A stretch of DNA of 64,000 bases, taken from NCBI RefSeq assembly GCF_003261175.1, contig NZ_QLNP01000062.1:62001-126000 (forward strand), written 5' to 3'. Numbering within the stretch: the first letter of the stretch is position 1; every line of letters begins with the position of its first letter. The notes below the pieces were generated by a model. It was not told the origin of the DNA. It saw only the letters and a list, made by a program, of their open reading frames with translations, and did no database searches. A program made the position numbers and the translations under genes. Positions 1 to 8,875 of the stretch are shown here, piece after piece. Source of the stretch: Arthrobacter globiformis (lineage in GTDB: Bacteria > Actinomycetota > Actinomycetes > Actinomycetales > Micrococcaceae).

Positions 1-1
1 G

Positions 2-730
2 ATCCGCGCGTCAATCACCCCGAACACGGTCGCGATCATCTACAACGATCTGCAGAACCCCATCTCGGCAGAGTCGACTGCCGCTGAGCGCGAGGCCGTC
101 GCGCAGCTCGCGATCCAACACGACCTCTGGGTGCTCTCCGACGAGGCGTACTTTGAGACCCGCTATGAGGGCGTCTCAAGCTCGATCACCTCGATTCCCG
201 GCATGGCCGAGCGTACTGTCATCCTCTACACGTTCAGCAAGAAGTTCGCCATGACCGGCTCACGCCTCGGCTGCGCCGTCGCCCCGCGTGAGATCGCGCA
301 GGTGCTGAGCACACTGAACACCAACGACGAGTCCTGCACCACGCACTACGTGCAGTGGGCCGGCGTCGAAGCGCTCCGCGGCCCCCAGGATTCCGTGCAG
401 CAGATGCTGGACACCCTGCAGACGCGCCGCGACGCCGCCTGCGAGCTGGTGAACTCCATCCCCGGCATGAGCGTCGCCGTGCCGCAGTCGACGTTCTACC
501 TGTTCCCCGACGTCACCGAGGCCATGGAGCGCATGGGCTACACGGCAGTCGGCGACTTCGCCTCTGACGCCCTGTACAAGACCGGCGTCTCCTTCTGCAC
601 GCGTGAGCACTTCGGCCGTCGGCTGCCCGGCGAGGAGCGGCAGTACATCCGGCTCGCCTACTCGGGCATCGAGGCGGCAGCTATCCGCGAGGGCCTCGCA
701 CGTCTGTGCGAATGGATCGTGACCGCATGA
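2..730 (+). CDS. PLP-dependent class I/II aminotransferase, C-terminal part (5' end outside window)
   Basis: The reading frame is open from base 2 to a TGA at 728-730, giving 242 residues with no start in view, so the gene is cut by the window edge. The asparagine-proline stretch (QNPISAES) matches the substrate/cofactor loop of fold-type I aminotransferases, and SDEAY carries the aspartate that binds the pyridine nitrogen. TFSKKFAMTGSRLG contains the Schiff-base lysine. The C-terminal arginine expected to hold the substrate carboxylate lies in QYIRLAYS. It presumably transaminates an aspartate- or aromatic-type amino acid; the substrate cannot be told. Its stop overlaps the next start (ATGA), so the two genes are translationally coupled. 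Confidence 0.9.
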   Translation: MRASITPNTVAIIYNDLQNPISAESTAAEREAVAQLAIQHDLWVLSDEAYFETRYEGVSSSITSIPGMAERTVILYTFSKKFAMTGSRLGCAVAPREIAQVLSTLNTNDESCTTHYVQWAGVEALRGPQDSVQQMLDTLQTRRDAACELVNSIPGMSVAVPQSTFYLFPDVTEAMERMGYTAVGDFASDALYKTGVSFCTREHFGRRLPGEERQYIRLAYSGIEAAAIREGLARLCEWIVTA

Positions 731-1686
731 GCCGGGTCGTCGTCACGGGCCGTGTGCCCGAAATCGCAATCGAAAAGCTCCGCGCCGAGCACGAGGTCGA
801 TGCCTGGGACGGTCCGGAGTCCATCAGCCGCGCGGAGCTCCTGCGCCGGGTGGCCGGCGCCGATGCCGTGGTCAGCCTGCTCACCGAACGCATCGACGCC
901 GAGTTGCTCGAAGCCGCGGGTCCGCAGCTCAAGGTCGTCGCGAACGTCGCCGTGGGTTATGACAACATCGACGTGCCGGCCTGCACCGAACGGGGCATCG
1001 TAGCCGCCAACACCCCCGGCGTGCTCACGGACGCCACGGCCGACATCGCGCTCAGCCTCATCCTCATGGCGACCCGCCGGCTCGGCGAGGGGGAACGGCT
1101 CATCCGCTCCGGCCAGGCCTGGAAGTGGGGCATGTTCTTCCTGCTTGGCAGCAGCCTGCAGGGCAAGACGCTGGGCGTCGTCGGCATGGGCGGCATCGGC
1201 CAGGCGACCGCCCGCCGGGCCAAGGCCTTCGGCATGGAGATCGTCTACCAGTCGCGCAGCGAGATCGATCCCGGGATCGCCGCCGAGCTGGGCGCCCGGC
1301 GGGCAGACCTGGACGAGCTGCTGGCCGTCTCCGACGTCGTCTCGCTGCACTGCCCCTACGGGCCTGCCACGCATCATCTGATCGGCGCCGAACAACTCGC
1401 GGCGATGAAGAGCTCGGCGTACCTCGTCAACACCGCGCGCGGACCGATCGTCGACGAAGCGGCGCTCGCGTCGGCGCTTCGCGAGGGACGGATCGCGGGT
1501 GCCGGGCTCGATGTCTATGAGCACGAGCCCCGTGTGCACCCCGAGTTGCTCGAGCTCGAGAACGTGACACTCGTGCCGCACCTGGGTTCCGCCACGGTGG
1601 AGACGCGCACCGCGATGGCGATGCTCGCCGCCGACAACGCCCTCGCCGTGCTCAGCGGCGAACAGCCGCCTGCACCGATCAATTAG
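727..1686 (+). CDS. D-isomer-specific 2-hydroxyacid dehydrogenase (glyoxylate/hydroxypyruvate reductase type)
   Basis: This 319-residue NAD(P)-dependent dehydrogenase interconverts a 2-oxoacid and a D-2-hydroxyacid. The Rossmann motif GMGGIG sits near residues 153-158. The catalytic triad residues are visible: Arg in NTARGP (about 238), Glu in DVYEHEP (about 265) and His in VPHLGSA (about 285). I chose the ATG at 727 because it overlaps the upstream TGA as ATGA; an upstream GTG at 706 is possible but lies inside the aminotransferase gene. Coupling to an aminotransferase suggests reduction of the 2-oxoacid made by transamination, or hydroxypyruvate/glyoxylate handling. Length and motifs are typical. 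Confidence 0.93.
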   Translation: MSRVVVTGRVPEIAIEKLRAEHEVDAWDGPESISRAELLRRVAGADAVVSLLTERIDAELLEAAGPQLKVVANVAVGYDNIDVPACTERGIVAANTPGVLTDATADIALSLILMATRRLGEGERLIRSGQAWKWGMFFLLGSSLQGKTLGVVGMGGIGQATARRAKAFGMEIVYQSRSEIDPGIAAELGARRADLDELLAVSDVVSLHCPYGPATHHLIGAEQLAAMKSSAYLVNTARGPIVDEAALASALREGRIAGAGLDVYEHEPRVHPELLELENVTLVPHLGSATVETRTAMAMLAADNALAVLSGEQPPAPIN

Positions 1687-1701
1687 GCGGCGACGGACGC
1701 A

Positions 1702-1745
1702 GAAACGGCCGGAGGACACACAAACACGTGTCCTCCGGCCGTTTC
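1702..1745 (+). terminator. Intrinsic terminator after the hydroxyacid dehydrogenase gene
   Basis: An 18-bp perfect inverted repeat (1702-1719 with 1728-1745) has an 8-base loop and a TTTC run closing the right arm. It lies 16 bases after the dehydrogenase stop. It could serve both strands, because the mannitol dehydrogenase gene converges on it from the right. Confidence 0.85.
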
Positions 1746-1811
1746 CTGGTCTTGGGACAAAGCGCCCTGCCCCCAGCCCGGAGTTACCCGGACGGAGGCC
1801 GGGTAGCGCGC

Positions 1812-3284
1812 TTACGCTTCCAGTCCGCGAAGCGTCTCTTGGGCGCCGCGGTCATGCAGACTGGCCAGGGCTTCTGAGTACGCGGTGACAAAGCGCTCGT
1901 CATCAATGAGGTCACCGAAGACTTCCCGGTTTGAAATGAAGGACAGCGGGTCCTGCCGCTGGCGTGCGGCGGCAGCCATGAGGGTGTCTTTCAGCCGGTC
2001 CACCACGACAATCGCGATACCCGCCTCGTCCGTCCCTTCGGCATACCGTGCCCAGCTCGCCACGATGGCCGCTGACCGCCGCACCTCTCCCCCGTTCTCG
2101 AGGTTGATCCGGACCACCGGCAGCAGCCACTTCGGGATCCGGTCCGAGCTCTCGGCACAGAGCCGGGCCAGCGTGTCGCGCACGTGTTCGTTGGAGAAGC
2201 GCTCGATCAGCGTGCGCTTGTACGTGTCGAGGTCGATGCCGGGAACGGGCTGCAGCGTCGGGGTTGCTTCCTTGTCCATGTAGTCCAGCAGGAACTGCGC
2301 GAACAGCGGGTCCTGCGCCACCTCGTGCGCGTAGCGGTAGCCGGCGAGGTAGCCGAAGTAGCACATGCCCTGGTGGCTCGCGTTGAGCAGCCGCAGCTTC
2401 ATCAGTTCGTACGGCTCCACGTCCTCCACCAGCTGCACGCCGGCCTTTTCGAAGGGCGGGCGTCCGAGGCTGAAGTGGTCCTCGAGCACCCACTGTTCGA
2501 AGGGTTCGCAGACCACCGGCCAGCCGTCCTCCACGCCGAATTCCTCGGCGATGGCCTTGCGGTCCTCGTCGGTGGTGACGGGGGTGATCCGGTCCACCAT
2601 GCTGTTGGGGAAGGGCACGTTCTCCGCGACCCAGGCGCCCAGAGCCGGGTCCTTGAGCGAAGCGAAGGCGGTGAACATCTTCCGGGCCACGTCGCCGTTG
2701 CCCTGGATGTTGTCGCAGGACATCACGGTGAATGGTGCCAGTCCGCGTTCCCGACGGCGGCGGAGGGCTTCGGCGACCAGTCCGAAGGTGGTCCGGGGCG
2801 CGGCTCCCGGCTGGAGGTCGTGAACCACGTCGGGGTTCCCGGCGTCGAAGTCGCCGGTGACGTGGTGGAAGTTGTACCCACCTTCGGTGACGGTCAGCGA
2901 AACGATCCGGACGGCGTCGGACGCCATTTTTTCGATGACGGCTTCCGGGTCGTCGGGGGCGAAGAGATACTCGATGATCGAGCCGATGACCCGGCCCTCC
3001 CGCGAACCCTCGGGGTTCTTCACCACCAGCGTGTACAGGCAGTCCTGCTTGTCCATGACCTGCTTCATGCGGGCATCGCCGGGCAGGACGCCCACTCCGC
3101 AAATGGCCCAGTCATGGGCGAGGCCGGCGTTCATCAGCTGGTCCAGGTACATGGCCTGATGGGCGCGGTGGAAGCCGCCGACGCCGAAGTGCACGATCCC
3201 AGCCGTCAAAGCCGAGCGGTCGTAGGACGGTGTGGCCAAGGTATCCGGGAGAGCCGTCAGTGTCGCGTTGCTGAGCTGTTCCAT
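1812..3284 (-). CDS. Mannitol 2-dehydrogenase family protein (polyol:NAD oxidoreductase)
   Basis: A 490-residue long-chain dehydrogenase/reductase, the normal length for mannitol/arabinitol/fructuronate dehydrogenases. The N-terminal nucleotide motif GVGGFHRAHQ and the catalytic KLRLLNASH stretch (Lys, Asn, His, about residues 295-305) are both present. It should oxidise a polyol such as D-mannitol or D-arabitol to the 2-ketose with NAD. The start has a clear GGAAAGGAA ribosome site. It is the last gene of a leftward operon with an ABC importer and a zinc dehydrogenase. The xylulokinase encoded nearby makes D-arabitol to D-xylulose the likeliest physiological step, although mannitol to fructose cannot be excluded. 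Confidence 0.9.
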   Translation of the reverse strand: MEQLSNATLTALPDTLATPSYDRSALTAGIVHFGVGGFHRAHQAMYLDQLMNAGLAHDWAICGVGVLPGDARMKQVMDKQDCLYTLVVKNPEGSREGRVIGSIIEYLFAPDDPEAVIEKMASDAVRIVSLTVTEGGYNFHHVTGDFDAGNPDVVHDLQPGAAPRTTFGLVAEALRRRRERGLAPFTVMSCDNIQGNGDVARKMFTAFASLKDPALGAWVAENVPFPNSMVDRITPVTTDEDRKAIAEEFGVEDGWPVVCEPFEQWVLEDHFSLGRPPFEKAGVQLVEDVEPYELMKLRLLNASHQGMCYFGYLAGYRYAHEVAQDPLFAQFLLDYMDKEATPTLQPVPGIDLDTYKRTLIERFSNEHVRDTLARLCAESSDRIPKWLLPVVRINLENGGEVRRSAAIVASWARYAEGTDEAGIAIVVVDRLKDTLMAAAARQRQDPLSFISNREVFGDLIDDERFVTAYSEALASLHDRGAQETLRGLEA

Positions 3285-3310
3285 GTGTTCTTCCTTTCCA
3301 GGGCGGGCTG

Positions 3311-4390
3311 TCAGCGGCCCGGGTAGACGACGGCTTTGAGCTGGCCGGGCTGCTTGCCGGCCTTGAGTGCTTCCTCGGATCCGGCGAGGGGGAATTTGGC
3401 GGTGACGAGGATGTCCAGGTCCACCTTGCCGTCGGCAATGAGCTGGATCGCCAGCGGCCAGGTGTTGGTGTAGCGGAAGACTCCTGAGAGCCAGATCTCC
3501 CGGTTCTGGATGAACGAGACGGGGAGTTCGACGTCGTCCGCCCCAAGACCGACCAGGATCACCCGGCCGGCGGGGCCTACGGCCTTAACTCCGGAACGGA
3601 CCGCCTGCGGCGCGCCGGAAGCGTCAATGAAGGCGTCGACGTCGAGCCCTTCCACGCTGTCCGTCTTCGCGTTGATCGCATGGGTTGCGCCGTGCTCTAA
3701 GGCGAAGGCCAGGCGGTCCTCGGCGATGTCGCTGATGTAGATTTCGGTGGCTCCGAAGGCGCGTGCAGCCTGGGCGGCGATGATGCCGATCGGGCCGGCG
3801 CCGGCGATCAGCACCCGGCTGCCGGGGCGGATTCCGGCGCGTTCGCAGGCCCAGAGCCCCACGGACAGCGGTTCGATGAGGGCGGCGGCTTCGTCGCTGA
3901 CGTTGTCCGGGATGTCGTAGGCGAAGTCGGACTGGATGGTCACGTATTCGGCGAAGGCGCCGTCGATCGGCGGCGTCGCGTAGAACTCGATGTCCGGGCA
4001 GAGGTTGTAGCGGCCTGCTTTGCACTGCTTGCAGGTGCGGCAGGGGCGCTGGGGTTCGACGGCGACGCGCTTGCCCATGCGTTCCCGGCTGACAGAGCTT
4101 CCGACGGCGGCGACCCGGCCGGAGAGCTCGTGGCCGAGGATCAGCGGGTGGTCCACCACGTAGTCGCCGATGCGGCCGTGCTCGTAGTAGTGGACGTCGC
4201 TGCCGCAGACGCCGACGGCGGCAACCTGCACCAGGACCTGCTCGGGCTCGAGGTGCGGGACGGGCAGCGTCTCCAGTGCCATGCTGCCCTGGCTTTTCAG
4301 GACGGCGGCGCGCATGGTGGCGGGCAGGTCGGGCTGTGCTTGCTGTTCACGGTGGCCGGAGGCCGGGGACTGTGCGGTTGATGTGGTCAT
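3311..4390 (-). CDS. Zinc-dependent medium-chain dehydrogenase, sorbitol/xylitol dehydrogenase type
   Basis: A 359-residue MDR-family enzyme. The catalytic zinc ligands are seen in GVCGSDVHYYEHG and GHELSGRV. Four cysteines of the structural zinc lobe lie in PCRTCKQCKAGRYNLC. The NAD site is GAGPIGIIAA. These features fit polyol (sorbitol, xylitol, L-iditol) oxidation to a ketose. I start at the ATG at 4390; a TTG directly before it (4393) is also in frame, and an AAGGAA ribosome site lies about 8 bases upstream. It sits between the ABC permease and mannitol dehydrogenase genes with gaps of 26-40 bases, so it is almost certainly co-transcribed. Confidence 0.92.
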   Translation of the reverse strand: MTTSTAQSPASGHREQQAQPDLPATMRAAVLKSQGSMALETLPVPHLEPEQVLVQVAAVGVCGSDVHYYEHGRIGDYVVDHPLILGHELSGRVAAVGSSVSRERMGKRVAVEPQRPCRTCKQCKAGRYNLCPDIEFYATPPIDGAFAEYVTIQSDFAYDIPDNVSDEAAALIEPLSVGLWACERAGIRPGSRVLIAGAGPIGIIAAQAARAFGATEIYISDIAEDRLAFALEHGATHAINAKTDSVEGLDVDAFIDASGAPQAVRSGVKAVGPAGRVILVGLGADDVELPVSFIQNREIWLSGVFRYTNTWPLAIQLIADGKVDLDILVTAKFPLAGSEEALKAGKQPGQLKAVVYPGR

Positions 4391-4430
4391 CAAAGTGTTC
4401 CTTGGAAAGTGGGAAAAGGGGGTTGCGGGG

Positions 4431-5360
4431 CTACTTGACGGCGCCGAGCGAGAGGCCCTGGACGAGTTTGTCTTGGGCGGCGAAGCCGGCGAACAGCACG
4501 GGCAGGGAGATCACCACGGCCGCGGCGCAGACCTTGGCCAGGAACAGGCCCTGGCCCGAGACGAAGCCGGTGAGGAACACCGGGGCGGTGCCGGCGACGA
4601 CGCCGGTGAGGACGCGGGCCAGTAGGAGTTCGTTCCAGCTGAAGATGAAGCAGATCAGGGCGGTGGCGGCGATTCCGGGCATCGCGACGGGGGCGATGAT
4701 CTTGCGCAGGATGAGCAGGAGGTTGGCGCCGTCGATCTGTGCTGCTTCAAGCATTTCCTCCGGCACCTCGGCGAGGAAGGAGCGCATCATCCAGACTGCG
4801 ATGGGCAGGTTCATGGACGTGTACATCAGGATCAGGAACCAGATGTTGTCCAGGGCGCCGACGGTTCGGGCGAAGAGGTAGAGCGGCAGGATCGCGGCCA
4901 CGACGGGCATCATCTTGGTGGAGAGGAAGAAGAACATCACGTCCGTCCACTTCCTCACCGGCCGGATCGAGAGCGCGTAGGCGGCTGGAATGGCCAGCGC
5001 CAGCACCAGGACCGTGGAGAGAATCGAGGCCGTGGCGGAGTTGATCATGGGCGGCCACGGGCTGACGCCGGAGCTCGCGCCGAAGAACTCCTTGTAGGCG
5101 TCCAAGGTGAGGTTGGCCGCGATGGAGGGCGGGTTGGTGGCGGCGTCCGTTTCGGAGTGGAAGGAGGTCAGAATCATCCAAAGGACGGGCGTGGCGAAGA
5201 GCAGTGCCAGCAGCCAGGCGGCGATGCCGGCCGCGGTGTTGTTCCGGGTGGGGTCCATCCGGGTCTTGCCGCCGAACCTTCCGAAACTGCGGCGGGAACT
5301 GCGGGCGTTCAGGGCGCCGGAGGCCGGCGAAGTGCTTTGGTGTGCGGTGAGGGTGCTCAT
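4431..5360 (-). CDS. Carbohydrate ABC transporter permease (MalG type)
   Basis: A 309-residue inner-membrane permease with six predicted membrane segments. The cytoplasmic EAA loop (EEMLEAAQIDGANLLL) would contact the ATPase. The start is the ATG at 5360, which overlaps the stop of the other permease gene by four bases. It pairs with the 5357-6340 permease and the 6367-7713 binding protein to form a polyol/sugar importer. No ATPase gene is present in the operon; in actinobacteria such importers often share a general MsiK-type ATPase encoded elsewhere (inference). Confidence 0.92.
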   Translation of the reverse strand: MSTLTAHQSTSPASGALNARSSRRSFGRFGGKTRMDPTRNNTAAGIAAWLLALLFATPVLWMILTSFHSETDAATNPPSIAANLTLDAYKEFFGASSGVSPWPPMINSATASILSTVLVLALAIPAAYALSIRPVRKWTDVMFFFLSTKMMPVVAAILPLYLFARTVGALDNIWFLILMYTSMNLPIAVWMMRSFLAEVPEEMLEAAQIDGANLLLILRKIIAPVAMPGIAATALICFIFSWNELLLARVLTGVVAGTAPVFLTGFVSGQGLFLAKVCAAAVVISLPVLFAGFAAQDKLVQGLSLGAVK

Positions 5361-6340
5361 CGTGCTGCTTCCTTCTTGAAGAGCGAGAATACGGTGCGCA
5401 GGGCGAAGGTCGCCACGATGATGGTGCCGATGACCACCACGACGCCGGCCGCTGAGGCCAGGCCGTATTCGTTGGCGAAGTAGAACGTCTGGTAGATGGC
5501 GTAGGGCAGGTTGGCGGTGCCCAGTCCCCCTGCGGTGAGGGTGAAGACGGAGTCGAAGTTCTGCACGATGTAGATGGCTCCGAGCAGGCCGCCGAGTTCG
5601 ATGTACTGGCGCAGGTGCGGCAGGGTCAGGTGCCGGAAGATGCCCCATGGCGTGGCGCCGTCCATCTGGGCCGCTTCGACGGTGTCCATCGGGCGGGACT
5701 GCAGGCCTGCGAGCAGGATGAGCATCATGAACGGGGTCCACTGCCAGACCAGGGACACGATGACGGCCATCAGCGGGGCCTGGGAGAGCAGGTCAAGTTG
5801 CGGCGGTGTGGCGCTGCCGAAGAGTGACCAGGCCCAGGTCAGGATGCCGTTGATCAGCCCGTACGTGGGGTTGAGCAGGGCGTGCTTCCAGATCAGGGCG
5901 GCAGCCACGGGGACCACCAGGAACGGTGCGATCAGCAGGGTGCGTGCCAGTCCGCGGCCGATGAACTTCTTGTCCAGCAGCAGGGCCAGGCCCAGGCCGA
6001 TGAGCAGGCTGAACAGGACCACGGAGACGGTGAGGAGGATGGTGGTGAAGATGGCCTGGCGCAGGTCCGGGTCCGTGAGGACTGTGACGTAGTTCTCCAG
6101 GCCGGCGAAGGCGGTCTTGTCCGGGCTGAGGCTGTTCCAGTTCAGGAACGAGATGATCAGTGTCACCACGAACGGAAGCTGGGTGACGATGATGAGGAAG
6201 ATCAGGGCCGGGAGCAGTGGCGCGCGCCGCGCCCAGGCCAGGGCGCGTTCCCGCGACCGGGTGTTCCGTGGCCGGTTGTCCCTTGACGGTGCCGTTGCGC
6301 TGTGTCCCGGACGGGAGATGCGCGCCGTTGCGGTAGTCAT
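5357..6340 (-). CDS. Carbohydrate ABC transporter permease (MalF type)
   Basis: A 327-residue permease with a basic, disordered N-terminus (about 35 residues), then six hydrophobic segments and the EAA loop DTVEAAQMDGATPWG. I chose the ATG at 6340 because the upstream in-frame extension runs through the binding-protein gene and has no transport-protein character. It partners the downstream MalG-type permease (ATGA overlap) and lies 26 bases after the binding-protein stop. Role: import of the polyol metabolised by the dehydrogenases of this operon. Confidence 0.92.
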   Translation of the reverse strand: MTTATARISRPGHSATAPSRDNRPRNTRSRERALAWARRAPLLPALIFLIIVTQLPFVVTLIISFLNWNSLSPDKTAFAGLENYVTVLTDPDLRQAIFTTILLTVSVVLFSLLIGLGLALLLDKKFIGRGLARTLLIAPFLVVPVAAALIWKHALLNPTYGLINGILTWAWSLFGSATPPQLDLLSQAPLMAVIVSLVWQWTPFMMLILLAGLQSRPMDTVEAAQMDGATPWGIFRHLTLPHLRQYIELGGLLGAIYIVQNFDSVFTLTAGGLGTANLPYAIYQTFYFANEYGLASAAGVVVVIGTIIVATFALRTVFSLFKKEAAR

Positions 6341-6366
6341 GATGTTCTCCTGCGGTTCGGTTGAGG

Positions 6367-7713
6367 TCACTTGTACTTGTTGCCGATCTTTTGGGCGGCT
6401 ACCTGGCCCTTGGCCAGCGCGTCGGCCACAGAGCCCTGGCCCGCGATGGCGGAACTGACCCCCTGGGAGACGCTGGTGCCCAGGGCGGCGAACTCGGGAA
6501 TGCCGACGAACTGGATCCCGGCGGCGGGGCGCGGCTGGGCGCCGGGGTTCTTGGGGTCGGCGTTCTCGATCGCGAAGCGTTCGGCCTTGAAGAACGGCGC
6601 TGCCTGCTGGAACTCGGCGTTCTCGTAGGTGGAGATCCGCTTGCCGGAGGGGACCTTCGCCCAGCCAAGCTTGGCGGCGACCAGTTCCTCGTAGTCCTTC
6701 GAGCTGGCCCAGGCGATGAATTTCCCGGCAGCGTCCTGCTTCTTCGAGGCCGCCTGCATGGCCCAGGACCAGGTCCACAGCCAGCCGGAGGACTTCGTGT
6801 TCTTCACCGGCGCCTGGGCGTAGCCAATCTTCCCCTTCACCGGTGACGCGTCCGCTTCCAGGGCGCCGGCCGCGGAGGTGGCGTCGTACCACATGGCCAC
6901 CTTGCCCTGGCTCATGTTGTTCAGGCACTCGGTGAACCCGGCCTGCGCGGCCCCGGCCTCGCCGTGCTCGCGGACCAGCTTGGTGTAGAACTCGGTGGCA
7001 GCGGTGAATTCCGGTGCGTTGACCTGGGCGTTCCAATCCTTGTCGAACCAGGTCCCGCCGAAGGTGTTCACCACGGTGGTCAGCGGTGCGAAGACCTGGC
7101 CCCAGCCGGGCTGGCCGCGCAGGCAGATGCCCTTCATCCCGGGGGCCGCGCCGTCCACCTTCGCCGCGATGTCGGCGACCTCATCCCAGGTCGGCTTCTC
7201 CGGCATGGCCAGGCCCTTGGCCTCCAGGATGTCCTTGCGGTACATCAGGAACGAGGATTCACCGTAGAACGGCTCGCCGTACAGCTTGCCGTCCTTGCCG
7301 GTGAGGGACGCCGTGTAGGCGGGCAGAATGTCGTCCTGGTTGAACGTGGCATCGTTCGCCACGCTGTCCAGGGGCGCCAGCCAGCCGTTGGCCGAGAAGA
7401 ACGGGATCTCATAGTTCGACAGGGAGGCGACGTCGTACTGGCCGGCCTGGCTGGAGAACTCCTGGCTGATCTTCGCCCGGACGTCGTTCTCCGGCAGCAC
7501 GGTGTAGTTGACCCTGATGCCGGTTTCCTTGGTGAAGTTGTCCGCGGTAAGCCGCTGCAGGTCCTCCATCTGGGGGTTGTTCACCATCAGGACATTGATG
7601 CTGTTCGGGTCGCCTGCGGCTGATCCGCCACCGGCACCGGCGCAGGCGGAGGCGGACAGGGCGATGCACAGGGCACCTGCGGCCAGCGAGGCGGCGCGCA
7701 TTTTGGGACGCAT
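6367..7713 (-). CDS. Extracellular polyol/sugar-binding lipoprotein of an ABC importer
   Basis: A 448-residue family-1 solute-binding protein. The N-terminus is a lipoprotein signal ending in the lipobox SASAC (Cys about residue 24), followed by a Gly/Ser linker, so the mature protein is anchored outside the membrane. The fold-typical TWDEVADIAAK and NNMSQGKVAMWYD stretches are present. An AAAGGAG ribosome site lies just upstream. It is the first gene of the leftward polyol operon and faces the regulator gene at 7925 across a repeat-rich promoter region. The transported compound is inferred from neighbours: arabitol, mannitol, sorbitol or xylitol. Confidence 0.93.
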   Translation of the reverse strand: MRPKMRAASLAAGALCIALSASACAGAGGGSAAGDPNSINVLMVNNPQMEDLQRLTADNFTKETGIRVNYTVLPENDVRAKISQEFSSQAGQYDVASLSNYEIPFFSANGWLAPLDSVANDATFNQDDILPAYTASLTGKDGKLYGEPFYGESSFLMYRKDILEAKGLAMPEKPTWDEVADIAAKVDGAAPGMKGICLRGQPGWGQVFAPLTTVVNTFGGTWFDKDWNAQVNAPEFTAATEFYTKLVREHGEAGAAQAGFTECLNNMSQGKVAMWYDATSAAGALEADASPVKGKIGYAQAPVKNTKSSGWLWTWSWAMQAASKKQDAAGKFIAWASSKDYEELVAAKLGWAKVPSGKRISTYENAEFQQAAPFFKAERFAIENADPKNPGAQPRPAAGIQFVGIPEFAALGTSVSQGVSSAIAGQGSVADALAKGQVAAQKIGNKYK

Positions 7714-7808
7714 AAGAACTCCTTTGTGCTCAAGAGTCGGGACACGAGGCCTGGCCGAAGTAAAGGGCCGGGCCTCAAGGGGCCGCGCGGCCCCGGTCGG
7801 TTCTCAGT

Positions 7809-7901
7809 TGAGTTTGCTCATATGAGCCTAGCTGAATGCTCATCTGTCATGTGACTCTAGTCATATATACTCGTTTGAGCAAGAGGCAATACTCAAATGA
7901 T
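7809..7901. promoter_or_regulatory. Divergent promoter/operator region of the polyol locus
   Basis: This 211-base divergent region is AT-rich compared with its surroundings and carries repeats of a TTGCTCA-type half site. A perfect 12-bp palindrome GCTCATATGAGC lies at 7816-7827. TTGCTCAT at 7814-7821 recurs inverted as TTGAGCAA at 7875-7882, and a weaker ACTCAAATGA lies at 7891-7900. Such paired sites fit binding of the SorC-type regulator encoded next door. Binding is inferred, not shown. Confidence 0.55.
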
Positions 7902-7924
7902 CAGACGTGCGAGAGGTGACCAGC

Positions 7925-8875
7925 ATGACGGAGCGCTCCCATGAAGAGCTTCTGGCGCGGATCAGCAGCGAGTACTACCTGGAGAACCGCTCCAAGGTGG
8001 AGATTGGCGCCACCTACGAAATCTCACGGTTCCAGGTGGCCCGCCTGCTTACGGAGGCGTTCGAGAAGGGCATCGTGGAAATCAAGGTGCATTTCCCGTC
8101 CCGTGTCTCCGCTGCCGACATCCGGCGCATCGAGTCCACCCTGGGGATTGGCGAGGTAATCGTTGCGGAGACCACCGGGGACGTGATCCAGGCGCGCGGC
8201 ATCCTGGCCAAGGCGGCCGCCGTCGAAATCTCCCGGCAGGCACCCGCCGGCGGGACCATCGGCATCTCCTGGTCCCGCACCCTGGACGTGGCCTCGCGGC
8301 TGGTCCGGGAGCTTCCCCGGTGCGACATCGTCCAGCTTGCCGGCGCCCTCCCCACAGAGGGCGAGAGCAATCCCCTCGAGCTGATCCAGCGGCTGGGACA
8401 TGTGAGCGGGGGGCTCACCTGGCCGCTGTGGGCACCTTTGGTGGTGGAAGATCCGACGACGGCGGCCGGCTTGCGCCGCCAGCCGGAGATCGCCGAGGCC
8501 CTGGCCAAGGCGGATTCACTCGACCTGGCGGTGGTGGCGATCGGCGCCTGGAAGTCGGGCACCTCCACCATCTGGGACCGGGCCGACGCCGAGGTGCGGC
8601 AGGCGGCCGTGGAGGCCGGCGCCGTCGGGGAATGCTCGGGGCGCCTGCTGGACGCCAAAGGCGTTGCGGTGGAATCGGGGCTGGACGAACAGATCATCGC
8701 CGTCACCATCAAGCAGCTGCAGCGGACCCCGAAGGTGGTTGCCGTAGCCCAGGGGGAGGCACGGGCTGAAGCCGTGCTGGCCGTGGCCAAGGCCGGCTTC
8801 GTCACCACCCTGATCATTGATACGCCGCTGGCCCAGGCCCTGACTGACCTGATCGACGAGGAGAAGAATCAATGA
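7925..8875 (+). CDS. SorC/DeoR-type sugar-responsive transcriptional regulator
   Basis: A 316-residue regulator. An N-terminal helix-turn-helix (about residues 15-60, including KVEIGATYEISRFQVARLL) is followed by the sugar-phosphate-binding domain of the SorC family (GTIGISWSRTLD, IVQLAGALPT, AIGAWKSGTST). I prefer the ATG at 7925, which has GAGAGG eight bases upstream; a GTG at 7907 would add six residues. It probably controls the divergent import/dehydrogenase operon and its own transcript with xylulokinase, with a phosphorylated sugar such as xylulose 5-phosphate as a possible effector (inference). Confidence 0.9.
   Translation: MTERSHEELLARISSEYYLENRSKVEIGATYEISRFQVARLLTEAFEKGIVEIKVHFPSRVSAADIRRIESTLGIGEVIVAETTGDVIQARGILAKAAAVEISRQAPAGGTIGISWSRTLDVASRLVRELPRCDIVQLAGALPTEGESNPLELIQRLGHVSGGLTWPLWAPLVVEDPTTAAGLRRQPEIAEALAKADSLDLAVVAIGAWKSGTSTIWDRADAEVRQAAVEAGAVGECSGRLLDAKGVAVESGLDEQIIAVTIKQLQRTPKVVAVAQGEARAEAVLAVAKAGFVTTLIIDTPLAQALTDLIDEEKNQ

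Noticed and set aside
658-1719. Long minus-strand open frame opposite the hydroxyacid dehydrogenase gene
   Set aside because: The dehydrogenase on the plus strand has clear motifs; the opposite frame is Arg/Gly/His-rich without domains, as expected of high-GC shadow frames.
2184-3326. 380-residue plus-strand frame opposite mannitol dehydrogenase
   Set aside because: Shadow of a well-supported gene; no ribosome site or domain.
5361-5741. N-terminal extension of the MalG-type permease
   Set aside because: It overlaps the other permease gene in a different frame and has no transport-protein character; ATG 5360 with an ATGA overlap is the better start.
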